Shown here piece after piece: positions 48,141 through 57,622 of a stretch of DNA of 64,000 bases (positions are counted from its first letter, which is position 1; each line of letters begins with the position of its first letter). Where the stretch lies: contig JAEWPH010000115.1 in assembly GCA_023460715.1 (NCBI GenBank), positions 1-64,000 of the forward strand, in the 5' to 3' direction. The translations under genes were made by a program, and so were the position numbers. The notes under the pieces were generated by a model, which saw only the letters and a program-made list of their open reading frames with translations, had not been told where the DNA came from and ran no database searches. The stretch is from Pseudomonadota bacterium. GTDB lineage: Bacteria > Pseudomonadota > Gammaproteobacteria > Burkholderiales > Burkholderiaceae_C.

Positions 48141-48779
48141 ATGAATCCACGCTACGCACTCTCCTTGGCGGGGGCCGCCGTGCTGGTACTGCTGGCCACC
48201 GCCGTGCAGGCCCAGCAGGTCTATCGCATCGTCGGGCCGGACGGCAAGGTCACCTTTTCAGACCGAGCCCCCGACCCTGCGGCCCAGGCCGCACCGGTGC
48301 CCACGGAGCGTGCTCAGGGCGCTGGCGGCCCCGCGTTGCCCTACGAGCTGCGCCAGGTCGCAGCCCGGTTTCCCGTCACGCTCTACACCGGCAATGACTG
48401 CGCGCCGTGCGCCAGCGCGCGCAATCTGTTGATCGCGCGGGGCGTACCGTTCACGGAACGCACGGTCAACACCAATGAAGACATTGAAGCCTTGCAGCGG
48501 CTGAGCGGCGGTACGAGCCTGCCCTTCGGTACCGTGGGTGGCCAGCAGCTGCAGGGATTTTCCGACACGGAGTGGACGCAGTACCTGGACGCTGCCGGCT
48601 ACCCCAAGCAGTCGCAGTTGCCGACCGGCTACCGCCGCGCGGCGGCCACGCCGCTGGTCGCCTCGGTCGCCAGGCCGGCCCCGGCACCCGCCGCTGCAGC
48701 GTCGGCCGTACGACCGGCCCAACCATCTGCCGCTCCCTCTGGCCCGACCCCCTCCAATCCGGCGGGCATCACGTTCTGA
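48141..48779 (+). CDS. Exported DUF4124 and glutaredoxin-like domain protein
   Basis: A 212-residue exported protein. After a signal peptide (VLLATAVQA) comes the short DUF4124 unit (QVYRIVGPDGKVTFSDRAPDP), then a glutaredoxin-fold domain (75-150) with an active-site-like CAPC in TGNDCAPCASARNLL and the GGTSLPFGTVGG loop. The last 60 residues are Ala/Pro-rich. Glutaredoxin fused to a signal peptide suggests a periplasmic thiol-disulphide role, although glutathione supply there is uncertain. GGAGCC precedes ATG 48141, 52 bp after prlC. Confidence 0.85.
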   Translation: MNPRYALSLAGAAVLVLLATAVQAQQVYRIVGPDGKVTFSDRAPDPAAQAAPVPTERAQGAGGPALPYELRQVAARFPVTLYTGNDCAPCASARNLLIARGVPFTERTVNTNEDIEALQRLSGGTSLPFGTVGGQQLQGFSDTEWTQYLDAAGYPKQSQLPTGYRRAAATPLVASVARPAPAPAAAASAVRPAQPSAAPSGPTPSNPAGITF

Positions 48780-48822
48780 TGTACTGAACCCGCGGACCTG
48801 CAGCGCAGGCCATTCATCGCAT

Positions 48823-49518
48823 TCAGAAGGTCAGCGTTTTCACGCCTTCCGCGGTACCCAGGAGGCACACACTGGCCTTTTGGTGTGCGAATACGCCCAC
48901 GGTCAGCACGCCGGGCCACTGATTCACCTCAGACTCGAACATCAGCGGATCCCGGATGCGCAAGCCCAGCACATCCACGATGTGCTGCCCGTTGTCGGTG
49001 ACGAGCGGCTGTCCGTCCCGAAGCCGGACGGTGGCCGAACCGCCCAGCGCTTGGAACCGCCGCCGGACATGTTCGGTGGCCATGGGAATGACCTCTACCG
49101 GCAGGGGAAAGCTGCCGAGCACATCGACCAGCTTGGACTCGTCCGCAATGCAGACGAACCGCTGCGCCAGCGCCGCGACGATCTTCTCCCGCGTGAGCGC
49201 CGCTCCACCGCCCTTGACCATATGGCCCTGCGCATCGATCTCATCGGCCCCATCGATGTACACCGCGAGCGATTCGACTTCATTCGCATCGAATACCGGA
49301 ATCCCCAGCGCCTTCAGCCGCTCGGTGCTGGCCACTGAACTGGAGACGGCGCCGCGGATGCGGTCCTTCATGCTGGCGAGAGCTTCGATGAACTTGTTGA
49401 CCGTGGAGCCGGTACCGACGCCGACGATCTCGCCCGGCACTACGTACTGCAACGCGGCCTGGCCGACGAGGGCCTTGAGTTCGTCTTGGGTCAAGGAGGA
49501 AGAGGGAGTGGTCGTCAT
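48823..49518 (-). CDS. rpiA: Ribose-5-phosphate isomerase A
   Basis: A 231-residue pentose-phosphate pathway isomerase that interconverts ribose 5-phosphate and ribulose 5-phosphate. The conserved motifs are [37 protein letters not shown] and [14 protein letters not shown] (with the catalytic Asp/Glu/Lys). ATG 49518 (MTTTPSSS) is chosen because the opening to 49563 would overlap the divergent pyrD start. The start codons of rpiA and pyrD are only 34 bp apart, so their promoters must lie inside or overlap the opposite gene. Confidence 0.95.
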   Translation of the reverse strand: MTTTPSSSLTQDELKALVGQAALQYVVPGEIVGVGTGSTVNKFIEALASMKDRIRGAVSSSVASTERLKALGIPVFDANEVESLAVYIDGADEIDAQGHMVKGGGAALTREKIVAALAQRFVCIADESKLVDVLGSFPLPVEVIPMATEHVRRRFQALGGSATVRLRDGQPLVTDNGQHIVDVLGLRIRDPLMFESEVNQWPGVLTVGVFAHQKASVCLLGTAEGVKTLTF

Positions 49519-49552
49519 GGGAGAAAATCGGAGTGATCCCGGAATTATCCCC

Positions 49553-50623
49553 ATGTCGCTCATCCCCTACTCCCTCGCCCGCCCCTTTCTCTTCGGCCTG
49601 GACGCCGAAGCCGCCCACGATCTCACCATGGACATGCTCGCGCGAGGCCAGCGCACGCCGCTGCAGTGGGCGTGGAGCAGCGAAACCGTGGACGATCCTA
49701 TTGAACTCGCCGGCCTGACGTTCCCCAACCGTGTCGGCATGGCCGCAGGCCTGGACAAGAATGCCCGGTGCATCGACGCCCTGGGGGCGATGGGCTTTGG
49801 CTTCGTGGAGGTTGGGACGGTCACGCCCAAGGCACAGCCCGGCAATCCCAAGCCGCGCATGTTCCGTCTGCCGCAAGCCCGGGCCCTGATCAACCGGCTG
49901 GGCTTCAATAACGAGGGGCTGGACGCCTTCCTGCACAACGTGCAGCAAGCGCGCTTCCGCCAGCAGCCTCGAAAGCATCCCATGCTGTTGGGCCTGAACA
50001 TTGGCAAGAACGCCAGCACGCCCATCGAACAAGCCACCGGCGATTATCTGACCTGCCTGGAGGGCGTCTTCCCGCATGCAGACTATGTCACCGTCAACAT
50101 CAGCTCACCCAACACGCAGAACCTCCGTGCGCTCCAGAGCGACGAGGCGCTGGACCAATTGCTGAGCGCCATCGCCGAGCGGCGCGCCACGCTGGCAAGC
50201 CAACACCTCGCTGCCCATGGCAAAGAGCGACGCGTTCCGATCTTCGTGAAGATCGCACCCGACCTGGACGAAGCGCAGGTGGCCGTCATCGCCGCCACGC
50301 TGCAGCGCCATCGCATGGACGGCGTCATCGCCACCAACACGACCATCCAGCGGGATGCCGTGCAAGGCCTGAGCCACGCGGCAGAAGCCGGCGGCCTCAG
50401 CGGCGCCCCCGTCCTCCAGGCCAGCAACCGTGTGATCCGTCAACTGCGCGCTGCACTGGGCCCGGGTTTCCCCATCATCGGCGTCGGCGGCATCCTGAGC
50501 GCTGCCGACGCCGTGAGCAAGATCGAAGCGGGTGCCGACGTGGTGCAGATCTATACGGGCTTGATCTACGAAGGTCCCACCCTCGTCAATCGGGCAGCCC
50601 GGGCCATCAAAGCGTTGCGCTGA
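49553..50623 (+). CDS. pyrD: Quinone-dependent (class 2) dihydroorotate dehydrogenase
   Basis: A 356-residue FMN enzyme of pyrimidine synthesis, bound to the membrane by an N-terminal helical hairpin ([16 protein letters not shown]). Class 2 signatures: [40 protein letters not shown], the catalytic serine in [12 protein letters not shown] and the phosphate site GVGGILSA...[11 protein letters not shown]. Length is normal. A strong hairpin terminator follows. Confidence 0.95.
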   Translation: MSLIPYSLARPFLFGLDAEAAHDLTMDMLARGQRTPLQWAWSSETVDDPIELAGLTFPNRVGMAAGLDKNARCIDALGAMGFGFVEVGTVTPKAQPGNPKPRMFRLPQARALINRLGFNNEGLDAFLHNVQQARFRQQPRKHPMLLGLNIGKNASTPIEQATGDYLTCLEGVFPHADYVTVNISSPNTQNLRALQSDEALDQLLSAIAERRATLASQHLAAHGKERRVPIFVKIAPDLDEAQVAVIAATLQRHRMDGVIATNTTIQRDAVQGLSHAAEAGGLSGAPVLQASNRVIRQLRAALGPGFPIIGVGGILSAADAVSKIEAGADVVQIYTGLIYEGPTLVNRAARAIKALR

Positions 50624-50642
50624 ATCTTCAAACGCCTCCAAC

Positions 50643-50669
50643 AAAAAAAGGCCCCAGGGGCCTTTTTTT
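50643..50669. terminator. Bidirectional terminator between pyrD and the YqjK-like gene
   Basis: AAAAAAAGGCCCC-A-GGGGCCTTTTTTT is a near-perfect palindrome with A and T tracts on both sides, so it can stop transcription from pyrD on the plus strand and from 50691-51765 on the minus strand. Confidence 0.88.
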
Positions 50670-50690
50670 ACATGGCAAGAGCAGCGAAGG

Positions 50691-51014
50691 TCACCGCCGC
50701 ATGCGCGCCAGCAAAGGCATGAGCACGCTGGACCAGCGGATCAGTCGGCTCGGACCTGCAGCCAAGGCGCCCAGCGCGGCCACCGCCACCACGGCTGGAT
50801 GCAACCGGGCGAAAGCCAAGACCCGGGCCACCAGCGGCGCCTGGGGGTCGATTCCGGCGTCTTCCGCCTGCAGCGCCACCGCTTGGCGGTGCGCCGCGCG
50901 GCGGGCCCGCAGACGTTCGCGCTGCAAGGCAATCCGTTCCAGCACCTTCTGCTGGGGTTCCGTAGGTGTGGGGAGGCCGGAGTCGCGCTCCAGCGGAGGT
51001 CGCATGCTACTCAC
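50691..51014 (-). CDS. YqjK-like small basic protein
   Basis: A 107-residue basic protein. An Arg-rich helical N-terminal half (ALQRERLRARRAAHRQAVALQ) is followed by a hydrophobic segment (AVVAVAALGALAAGPS) and a basic end. In Enterobacteria yqjD-yqjE-yqjK form an operon of similar layout, and this gene occupies the yqjK place although the sequence match is weak. Its first codon overlaps the stop of the previous gene (ATGA). It has no assigned function. Confidence 0.6.
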   Translation of the reverse strand: MSSMRPPLERDSGLPTPTEPQQKVLERIALQRERLRARRAAHRQAVALQAEDAGIDPQAPLVARVLAFARLHPAVVAVAALGALAAGPSRLIRWSSVLMPLLARMRR

Positions 51015-51406
51015 AGTCGCTCCTTGATTTCTCGCCAGTCATGGGCCAACTCGCGGCGCGTGAGGGCAAAGGCGTTGCCGGCCTGGCGCACGGTGGAAAT
51101 CAGCGTGCCGAGCACGGCGGCCCAGATGAGCAGCCATCCACCGGCGACCAGCCAAGCCACCAAGATGCGATGCGGTGTGTCCCAGAACTGCACCAGAAGC
51201 GCCACGGACAGCAGCGTCAGGGTGACCACGGTGAGACCACCGAGTGCAACGGCAAGGACCACCAAGCGCCCCAGGCGCCGCTTTTGCTCCGACCACTCCA
51301 GCCTGGCAAGCTCCAGACGATCTTCCGCCGCAATTGCGCCTTCAATGATGTTGGCACGCCAGCGCGCGACCCAGCCTTCCAGGCCCAAAAGGGCAAACCA
51401 GTTCAT
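51011..51406 (-). CDS. Phage-holin-family (YqjE-type) membrane protein
   Basis: A 131-residue membrane protein of the phage holin/holin-X (YqjE) family. It has two hydrophobic segments (VVLAVALGGLTVVTLTLLSVALL and ILVAWLVAGGWLLIWAAVLG) after a basic amphipathic lead. YqjE-like proteins localise with the ribosome-linked YqjD. It lies 50 bp after the DUF883 gene. Despite the family name, it is not part of a prophage here. Confidence 0.8.
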   Translation of the reverse strand: MNWFALLGLEGWVARWRANIIEGAIAAEDRLELARLEWSEQKRRLGRLVVLAVALGGLTVVTLTLLSVALLVQFWDTPHRILVAWLVAGGWLLIWAAVLGTLISTVRQAGNAFALTRRELAHDWREIKERL

Positions 51407-51456
51407 GCGGCGCTTTCGTTATGCATTGTGATCGTCCTCCCCGCGACCTTCATCGA

Positions 51457-51765
51457 TCAACGGCGGGCAAGCAGGAAACCCACCAGCGCACCTGCTGCGA
51501 GGGCTGCGCCAGCCACTCGCCAGGGCTCATCGTGGGCATACCGGTCGGCAGCACGTGCTGCCTCCTTGGCTTGGTAGGCGGCCTCTTGCGCTGCACGTGC
51601 TGCGGATTCACGCACGGTATGGATGCCGTCGTCGAGGCGCTGACGCAGGCGCTTGATTTCGGGAACGCTGTCCAGGTCCTTGCTGGAAATCAGGCTCCGA
51701 AGATCGGAAACGAGCTTTTCGAGTTCGTGTTGTGCGTTGGAAACGGTGTCGGAAGCAGTAGTCAT
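51457..51765 (-). CDS. DUF883 (ElaB/YqjD) family protein
   Basis: A 102-residue protein of the ElaB/YqjD/DUF883 group: an amphipathic helical N-terminus, an Ala-rich coiled segment (ESAARAAQEAAYQAKEAARAA), then a C-terminal membrane helix with the family ending (DEPWRVAGAALAAGALVGFLLARR split by the GxxxG). Members anchor ribosomes to the inner membrane in stationary phase in E. coli. ATG 51765 (MTTASD) is preferred over 51792. It heads the small operon ending at 50691. Confidence 0.85.
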   Translation of the reverse strand: MTTASDTVSNAQHELEKLVSDLRSLISSKDLDSVPEIKRLRQRLDDGIHTVRESAARAAQEAAYQAKEAARAADRYAHDEPWRVAGAALAAGALVGFLLARR

Positions 51766-51904
51766 ACACAAGCCTTTCATAGCAGGAAACAACGGTAATC
51801 CGCCATGTCCCAGGGGGGTGTAGGCGGACGCCTCATCTTAGCCAATGCACCCGTACGGATGGCTGCCGTACAGCAATCAGGGGCTTCATGGCGGCGGGTC
51901 GGTT

Positions 51905-53011
51905 TCAAGAAAGCGAAGACACCATCTTGGCGACATGCTCGGCGATGGCAAGAGAGCTGGTCAGCCCCGGCGACTCGATACCGAACAGGTTGACCAGTCC
52001 AGGCGCGCCATGGTGATCGGGACCCTGGATCAGGAAATCGCCTGCCGGTTCTGCGGGGCCGTGGATCTTGGGACGGATGCCGGCATAGCCGGGCGTCAGC
52101 GCGCCGTCTCGCAGCGCTGGCCAGTACTTGCGCACCTCGGCATAGAAGGCATCGCCCCTTCGGGGGTCGACCACCAGATCCTGCGCGTCAGAAACCCACT
52201 CGACGTCCGGGCCGAATTTGGCCTGGCCGCCCAGATCCAGCGTGAGATGGACACCCAGGCCGGCGGGCTCTGGCACCGGATACACCAAACGTGTAAAAGG
52301 CGCCCGACCTGCCAGCGTGAAGTAACTGCCCTTGGCGTAATGCGCTTGCGGCACATGACGCGGATCCAGCCCTTCGAAGCGCCCGGCGAGATCAGGCGCG
52401 TGGAGCCCCGCCGCATTGACGACGGTGCGGGCCGCGATGCCCGTGCCGTCCTCGGTCTGGAGGTGGATCCGATCGTCGGCCACACGGGCCCGCGCCACCG
52501 GGGAATGGAAGGCCACCAGTCCGCCGGCGTGCTCCAGGTCGCCCTGCAGGGCCAGCATCAACGCGTGACTGTCCACGATGCCCGTGCTTGGAGACAGCAG
52601 CGCAGCATGGCACGCAAGTGCAGGCTCCAGCGCCTGCGCCTGATCGCTCGTGAGCCACTGGAGATCATCCACGCCATTGGCCCGGGCCTTGGCCCGGATG
52701 GCTTGGAGCGTCTCCACCTGCTGCGGCGCGGTTGCCACGATGAGTTTGCCGCAACGGCGGTGCGGCACGCCTCTGTCTGCGCAGTAGGCATACAGCAATG
52801 CCTTGCCCTGCACGCACAGCCGGGCCTTCAGCGAACCTGCAGGGTAATAAATGCCGGCATGGATCACTTCACTGTTGCGCGAACTCGTGCCGGTGCCAAT
52901 GGCCCCCTCGGCTTCAAGCACCCATACCTCGCGCCCGCTCAGGGCCAAGGCACGTGCCACGGCCAAGCCCACGACACCTGCGCCGATGACCACGCAATCG
53001 ATCCGCTCCAT
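51905..53011 (-). CDS. FAD-dependent oxidoreductase (LhgO/DadA-like)
   Basis: A 368-residue flavoprotein with the N-terminal dinucleotide fold ([18 protein letters not shown], then [26 protein letters not shown]). The [16 protein letters not shown] segment is the mark of L-2-hydroxyglutarate oxidase-like proteins, while amino-acid dehydrogenases differ. The C-terminal end has the family motif [26 protein letters not shown] is placed before ATG 53011. It is 42 bp downstream of the deacetylase gene on the same strand, so the two are likely cotranscribed. Substrate not established. Confidence 0.85.
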   Translation of the reverse strand: MERIDCVVIGAGVVGLAVARALALSGREVWVLEAEGAIGTGTSSRNSEVIHAGIYYPAGSLKARLCVQGKALLYAYCADRGVPHRRCGKLIVATAPQQVETLQAIRAKARANGVDDLQWLTSDQAQALEPALACHAALLSPSTGIVDSHALMLALQGDLEHAGGLVAFHSPVARARVADDRIHLQTEDGTGIAARTVVNAAGLHAPDLAGRFEGLDPRHVPQAHYAKGSYFTLAGRAPFTRLVYPVPEPAGLGVHLTLDLGGQAKFGPDVEWVSDAQDLVVDPRRGDAFYAEVRKYWPALRDGALTPGYAGIRPKIHGPAEPAGDFLIQGPDHHGAPGLVNLFGIESPGLTSSLAIAEHVAKMVSSLS

Positions 53012-53053
53012 TTCATCCTCCCCTGGTGCTGCATGCACGGGCCGTCCATTGGC

Positions 53054-54091
53054 TCACGCCTGCTCGAAGCCTTCCAGCACGTTCACCGCATTCAGGCCCA
53101 GTTCCGACGCCGCATAGCCGCCCTCCAGCACGAAGACCGTGGGCAGACCCATCTGTGATAAGCGCTGGCCCAATGTCACGAAATCCGCAGAAGCCAGCTT
53201 GAAGCGCGAAATGGGATCTCCTGCAAACGTATCGAGGCCTAGGGAGACCACCAGCCCTTCGGCCCCAAAGCCTCCGATGCGCGCGCATGCCTGCTCCAGC
53301 GTGGCGAACCACTCACGCGCAGTGGTGCCCGCCGGAAGTGGAAGGTTCAAATTGAAGCCGGTGCCAGCCCCCTCCCCCGTCTCGTCGGCGTGGCCAAGGT
53401 AGAACGGATATTCTGTCCGCGGGTCACCGTGGATACTGACGAAGAACACGTCGGAGCGGCCATAGAAAATGCTCTGCGTGCCGTTGCCGTGGTGGTAGTC
53501 CACGTCCAGCACCGCCACTTTGCCAAAGCCGCGCAGTCTCAGCGTCTGTGCGGCCACTGCCGCATTGTTGAGAAAGCAGTAGCCGCCCATGAAATCCGGA
53601 CCGGCATGGTGGCCCGGTGGACGTGTATTGCAAAAGGCGGCACGGGCACCATCCGCCACGAATGCCGCGGCGCTGGCGGCGGCATCCGCGCCTGCCTTGG
53701 CGGCAGCCCAGGTCCCCTCGGCCATCGGCGTGCCGTTGTCCATGGAATACAACCCCAGGCGGGCAACGAAGTTGTCTGGCTCGATGTCAGAGCGCAGCGT
53801 GCGCACCGGCCAGACCGACGGAAAGGGTTGCACGGCTCCGTTGGCTTGATCCAGTGCCAACCACTGCTGCCAAGCGGTTTGCAGGAAGCGCAGGTAACGC
53901 GCCGAATGCACCTGGTTCAGCGCTTCGCTGCAGTCCTCTGTCGCTCCGCGCAGCTCATGCCCCCGCTCACGCAGGCGGGCCTCCACGAAATCGGCGCGCG
54001 CCGGCTTCTCGAAGCACGGCACCCGTTCGCCGCGGAAGAACTCGTGGACGGGCGCGTGCCCTTGGTGCAAAGCGTTGTGAAAAGTGATCAT
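53054..54091 (-). CDS. Histone deacetylase family protein, acetylpolyamine amidohydrolase-like
   Basis: A 345-residue zinc deacetylase. The conserved motifs are NTRPPGHHAGPDFMGGYCFL (tandem His), VAVLDVDYHHGNGTQ (metal Asp-x-His), SLGLDTFAGDP (second Asp) and EGGY with the catalytic Tyr. The pattern and length match bacterial acetylpolyamine amidohydrolases, which remove acetyl groups from putrescine, cadaverine or spermidine. ATG 54091 (MITFHN) is the usual family start. The next gene is an FAD oxidoreductase, which could act on the free amine or its product; this is an inference. Confidence 0.88.
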   Translation of the reverse strand: MITFHNALHQGHAPVHEFFRGERVPCFEKPARADFVEARLRERGHELRGATEDCSEALNQVHSARYLRFLQTAWQQWLALDQANGAVQPFPSVWPVRTLRSDIEPDNFVARLGLYSMDNGTPMAEGTWAAAKAGADAAASAAAFVADGARAAFCNTRPPGHHAGPDFMGGYCFLNNAAVAAQTLRLRGFGKVAVLDVDYHHGNGTQSIFYGRSDVFFVSIHGDPRTEYPFYLGHADETGEGAGTGFNLNLPLPAGTTAREWFATLEQACARIGGFGAEGLVVSLGLDTFAGDPISRFKLASADFVTLGQRLSQMGLPTVFVLEGGYAASELGLNAVNVLEGFEQA

Positions 54092-54318
54092 GGTCGGGTC
54101 AGGCAAGCCCTACGCTGCGTGAAAGCAGGGGAAGGCAACATGGCGCCGTCGCCAGCCCAGCCATCCAGGGGCGATCGGCCCAGGATCATGACATGCGTAA
54201 ACCGGCAAAAGCAGGAGGCCTGCCGGGAAATGTCCGACTCGCGCGTTCTCGTCTTCTACACCGCACTTTTTAAGGGCGCGAACCGCCACCTCGACGCCAG
54301 CGCATCCCGAGAACCCAT

Positions 54319-54352
54319 AAAAAAACCCTTGCAGGAGACCCTGCAAGGGTTT
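54319..54352 (-). terminator. Rho-independent terminator of the tRNA-Val genes
   Basis: AAACCCTTGCAGG-AGAC-CCTGCAAGGGTTT forms a 13-bp stem at 54323-54352, followed on the minus strand by TTTTTTT. It begins 4 bp beyond the CCA end of the first tRNA. Confidence 0.92.
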
Positions 54353-54355
54353 GAT

Positions 54356-54430
54356 TGGTGGGTGATACATGGATCGAACATGTGACCCCTGCCGTGTGAA
54401 GGCAGTGCTCTACCGCTGAGCTAATCACCC
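54356..54430 (-). tRNA. tRNA-Val (CAC)
   Basis: A complete 75-nt tRNA on the minus strand with acceptor GGGTGAT/ATCACCC and an encoded CCA. The anticodon stem is CTGCC/GGCAG with loop TTCACAC, giving anticodon CAC (positions 54396-54398 on the minus strand), which reads GUG. The T-arm carries GTTCGATCC. It is identical to the copy at 54472. Confidence 0.95.
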
Positions 54431-54471
54431 GGTGAACACGCACTCAGCGAGCGCGAATTCAAACAAAACAC

Positions 54472-54546
54472 TGGTGGGTGATACATGGATCGAACATGTG
54501 ACCCCTGCCGTGTGAAGGCAGTGCTCTACCGCTGAGCTAATCACCC
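54472..54546 (-). tRNA. tRNA-Val (CAC), second copy
   Basis: An identical 75-nt copy of the preceding tRNA, separated from it by 41 bp, with anticodon CAC (54512-54514 on the minus strand) and encoded CCA. It is upstream of the first copy, and both are read towards the terminator at 54319. Recent duplication or gene conversion would keep them identical. Confidence 0.95.
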
Positions 54547-54587
54547 GTGCTGTCTTAGCGACAAGCCTGCGATTATTGCACAGAATT

Positions 54588-55301
54588 TCAGACCGCCTGA
54601 GCTGATCGCCAAATTGTTTTGCCGCCGCTGGCCTTGTCGATCTGCGTGAGCGTGTCCTCGTGTTCCGCCAGCTCCTGCGCGCTGGCAGGCAGCACCTGCA
54701 ACGCGATGGCGCTCAGGTCGATGGCCGCTACCTGAACACCGTCCTCGCCCGACGGGCTGTCGTCTGCGATGAGCAGCGCGTCCTGGCCCCGGGTCAGGTT
54801 GATGTACACATCGGCCAGCAATTCCGCGTCGAGCAAGGCGCCATGCAAGGTCCGGCCCGAGTTGTCGACCCCCAGGCGGTCGCACAACGCATCCAGCGAG
54901 TTGCGCTTGCCGGGATACAGCTCCTTCGCCATGGCCAGCGTGTCGGTCACGCTCGCCACGTAGTTCTTGAAGGGAGAGCGGCCGGTGAGTTCCAGTTCCT
55001 TGTTCAGGAAGCCGACGTCGAAGGCCGCGTTGTGAATGATGATTTCCGCGCCCTGCAGGTACTGCAGGATCTCATCGGCCATGTCCGCGAACTTCGGCTT
55101 GTCCTTCAGGAACTCGTTGCTGATCCCGTGCACCTTCAGCGCATCCTCGTGGCTGTCGCGTCCTGGGTTGAAGTACAGGTGCAGGTTGTTGCCTGTGAGC
55201 TTGCGATTCAGCAATTCGACGCAGCCCAGTTCGATGATGCGGTCCCCGCCCTCGGCCGACAAGCCGGTGGTTTCCGTGTCCAGGACAATCTGGCGGGACA
55301 T
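54588..55301 (-). CDS. dnaQ: DNA polymerase III epsilon (proofreading) subunit
   Basis: A 237-residue 3'-5' exonuclease. Exo I is LDTETTGL with D7 and E9; exo II is around NAAFDVGFLN; the exo III part has HGALLDAELLADVYINL with His and Asp. The final 40 residues are the polymerase-binding tail. It starts at the last base of the ferredoxin stop (TGATG), so it belongs to the end of the isc operon transcript. This linkage is characteristic of some Comamonadaceae rather than universal. Confidence 0.93.
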   Translation of the reverse strand: MSRQIVLDTETTGLSAEGGDRIIELGCVELLNRKLTGNNLHLYFNPGRDSHEDALKVHGISNEFLKDKPKFADMADEILQYLQGAEIIIHNAAFDVGFLNKELELTGRSPFKNYVASVTDTLAMAKELYPGKRNSLDALCDRLGVDNSGRTLHGALLDAELLADVYINLTRGQDALLIADDSPSGEDGVQVAAIDLSAIALQVLPASAQELAEHEDTLTQIDKASGGKTIWRSAQAV

Positions 55302-55639
55302 CAGTGGTTTTCCTTGGCGTGGTTGATCGTGTACTTGGGAATCTCGACCGTCACATCCGCCTGCGCCAGGATGGCTTGGCAGGACAGGCGGGATTGCGGC
55401 TCCAGGCCCCAGGCACGGTCCAGCAGGTCCTCTTCCTCTTCTTCCGCCTCGTTGAGAGACTCCAGGCCCTCGCGGACGATCACGTGGCAGGTCGTGCAGG
55501 CACAGCTCATGTCGCAGGCATGCTCAATCTTGATGTCGTTGTCCAGCAAGGCTTCGCAGATCGACGTGCCTGCCGGAGCGGAAATCTGGGTGCCTTCGGG
55601 GCAGTACTCGGGATGGGGAAGGATTTTGATGACGGGCAT
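55301..55639 (-). CDS. fdx: ISC-type [2Fe-2S] ferredoxin
   Basis: A 112-residue adrenodoxin-type ferredoxin, electron donor in iron-sulphur cluster assembly. Cluster ligands are C42, C48, C51 and C87 (ACDMSCACTTC and LSCQA). The Glu/Asp-rich segment EAEEEEEDLLDRAWGL is the family acidic region that binds IscS or reductase. It follows hscA at 42 bp and overlaps dnaQ. Confidence 0.95.
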   Translation of the reverse strand: MPVIKILPHPEYCPEGTQISAPAGTSICEALLDNDIKIEHACDMSCACTTCHVIVREGLESLNEAEEEEEDLLDRAWGLEPQSRLSCQAILAQADVTVEIPKYTINHAKENH

Positions 55640-55681
55640 GGGCGTCCGGTTCGGGTGCTTCGTGGATATTCTTGGTTCTTG

Positions 55682-57565
55682 TCAGAGGGCCTGGACGTTC
55701 TTGCCCGCCAGCGCCTCGCGGATGCCCCGGTTCATACGCTGCGCCGCGAAGGCCTCGGTACCCTTGGCCAAGGCCTGCGTGGCAGCCTCTACCGCGGCCG
55801 CGTCATCGGACGCATCACGCGTTTCTCGCAGCGACTGCATCAGCGTCTCGATGGCAGCCCGCTCATCAGAGGAGAGGACGTCGCCATCGGCATCCAGTGC
55901 GCTCTGCGTGGCCAGCAGCATGCGGTCGGCATCGACGCGGGCCTCCACCAGTGCACGGGCGCGCATGTCGTCCTGCGCCGTGGCAAAGCCTTCCTGCAGC
56001 ATGCGCGCGATCTGGTCATCCGACAGGCCGTAGGACGGCTTCACGTCGATGCGTGCCTCCACCCCGCTGCTCAGTTCCTTGGCGCTGACGTTCAGCAGGC
56101 CGTCGGCATCGACGGTGAAGGTGACGCGTATGCGAGCGGCACCGGCTGCCATGGGCGGAATGCCGCGCAGCTCGAAGCGGGCCAGGCTGCGGCAGTCGAC
56201 GACCAAATCACGCTCCCCCTGAACGACGTGAACGGCCAACGCCGTTTGGCCATCCTTGTAGGTGGTGAAGTCCTGCGCTTTGGCGGTGGGAATGGTCTCA
56301 TTGCGCGCCACGATGCGCTCGACGAGGCCACCCATGGTTTCGATGCCCAGCGACAGCGGGATCACGTCCAGCAACAGCAGGTCTCCGGCCGTGTTGTTGC
56401 CCGCCAGCTGGTTGGCCTGGATGGCTGCGCCGAGAGCCACGACCTCGTCGGGGTTCAGATTGGTCAGCGGCTCCCGACCGAAGTAGTCGGCCACCGCCTG
56501 ACGGATCTGGGGCATCCGCGTGGAACCGCCCACGAGCACAACGCCTTGCACCTCTTCGCGCGAGAGCTGCGCGTCGCGCAGGGCACGCCGAACGGCGGCC
56601 AGCGAGCGCGCCGTCAGCGCAGCCGTGGCCGCATCGAAATCTGCACGATGGACGTCAAATCGGACCTCTGCGCCCGCCACATCAGCGCAGAACGCTACAC
56701 TTTCAGTAGCAGTCAACGCTTCCTTGCAGCGCCTAGCGGCCGCACGCACGGCGGCTTTGTCCTCCGGAGTGACCGCCCGGACACCCGCCTGCTGAAGCAC
56801 CCAATCGGCCAGCGCCGCGTCGTAGTCATCCCCACCCAGCGCGGAATCGCCCCCGGTCGAAATCACCTCGAAGACGCCCTGCGTGAGCCGCAGGATAGAG
56901 ATGTCAAATGTGCCGCCGCCCAGGTCATAGACGGCGTAGATGCCTTCGGAGGCGTTATCCAGTCCGTAAGCAATCGCGGCCGCCGTGGGCTCGTTGATCA
57001 AACGCAGCAGGTTCAGGCCCGCCAGCCGCGCAGCGTCCTTGGTTGCCTGGCGCTGCGCATCGTCGAAATAGGCCGGCACGGTGATGACGGCACCATAGAG
57101 ATCGTCGTTGAAGCTGTCTTCCGCCCGGTAGCGCAGCGTGGCAAGAATCTCCGCACTCACCTCCACCGGCGACTTCACGCCGCCAGCCGTCTCCAAGGAC
57201 ACCATGCCCGCAGCGCCCGGCTCACGGCCCTCGTCAGCGGCGACGAAGGCATACGGCAGCGCGTCGCGCCGCGCCACATCCTGCAGGCCCCTGCCCATGA
57301 AGCGCTTGACGGAAGCAATGGTGTTGACGGGATCGCTGACCTGCTGCGCCGCGGCGTCATGGCCGATCTGGCGACCGCCGCCGGGCAGATAACGCACCAC
57401 GGAAGGCAGCAGAATCCGTCCCTGGTCATCCGGCAGGCACTCGGCCACCCCGTTGCGCACCGCCGCCACCAGGGAGTGGGTCGTGCCCAGGTCGATCCCC
57501 ACGGCAATGCGTCGCTGATGGGGATCAGGGGATTGGCCGGGTTCGGAAATCTGCAGAAGCGCCAT
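55682..57565 (-). CDS. hscA: Fe-S assembly chaperone HscA
   Basis: A 627-residue Hsp70-family ATPase specialised for IscU. The ATPase part opens with [12 protein letters not shown] and has [27 protein letters not shown] and the substrate-domain start [13 protein letters not shown]. HscA has a short C-terminal lid compared with DnaK, as seen here (ends KNVQAL). It works with HscB (57 bp upstream) to release clusters from IscU. Length is typical for HscA (about 620). Confidence 0.96.
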   Translation of the reverse strand: MALLQISEPGQSPDPHQRRIAVGIDLGTTHSLVAAVRNGVAECLPDDQGRILLPSVVRYLPGGGRQIGHDAAAQQVSDPVNTIASVKRFMGRGLQDVARRDALPYAFVAADEGREPGAAGMVSLETAGGVKSPVEVSAEILATLRYRAEDSFNDDLYGAVITVPAYFDDAQRQATKDAARLAGLNLLRLINEPTAAAIAYGLDNASEGIYAVYDLGGGTFDISILRLTQGVFEVISTGGDSALGGDDYDAALADWVLQQAGVRAVTPEDKAAVRAAARRCKEALTATESVAFCADVAGAEVRFDVHRADFDAATAALTARSLAAVRRALRDAQLSREEVQGVVLVGGSTRMPQIRQAVADYFGREPLTNLNPDEVVALGAAIQANQLAGNNTAGDLLLLDVIPLSLGIETMGGLVERIVARNETIPTAKAQDFTTYKDGQTALAVHVVQGERDLVVDCRSLARFELRGIPPMAAGAARIRVTFTVDADGLLNVSAKELSSGVEARIDVKPSYGLSDDQIARMLQEGFATAQDDMRARALVEARVDADRMLLATQSALDADGDVLSSDERAAIETLMQSLRETRDASDDAAAVEAATQALAKGTEAFAAQRMNRGIREALAGKNVQAL

Positions 57566-57622
57566 GGCGTAGTGTGGTCCTGGAAAGAATGCGGCGGGCG
57601 CCGAGGCCCCGCCGTGGGGGCT

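Noticed and set aside
51011-51406. Prophage remnant because of the holin-family name
   Set aside because: The protein is a YqjE-type membrane protein next to a DUF883 gene, a normal chromosomal arrangement, and no other phage genes are present.
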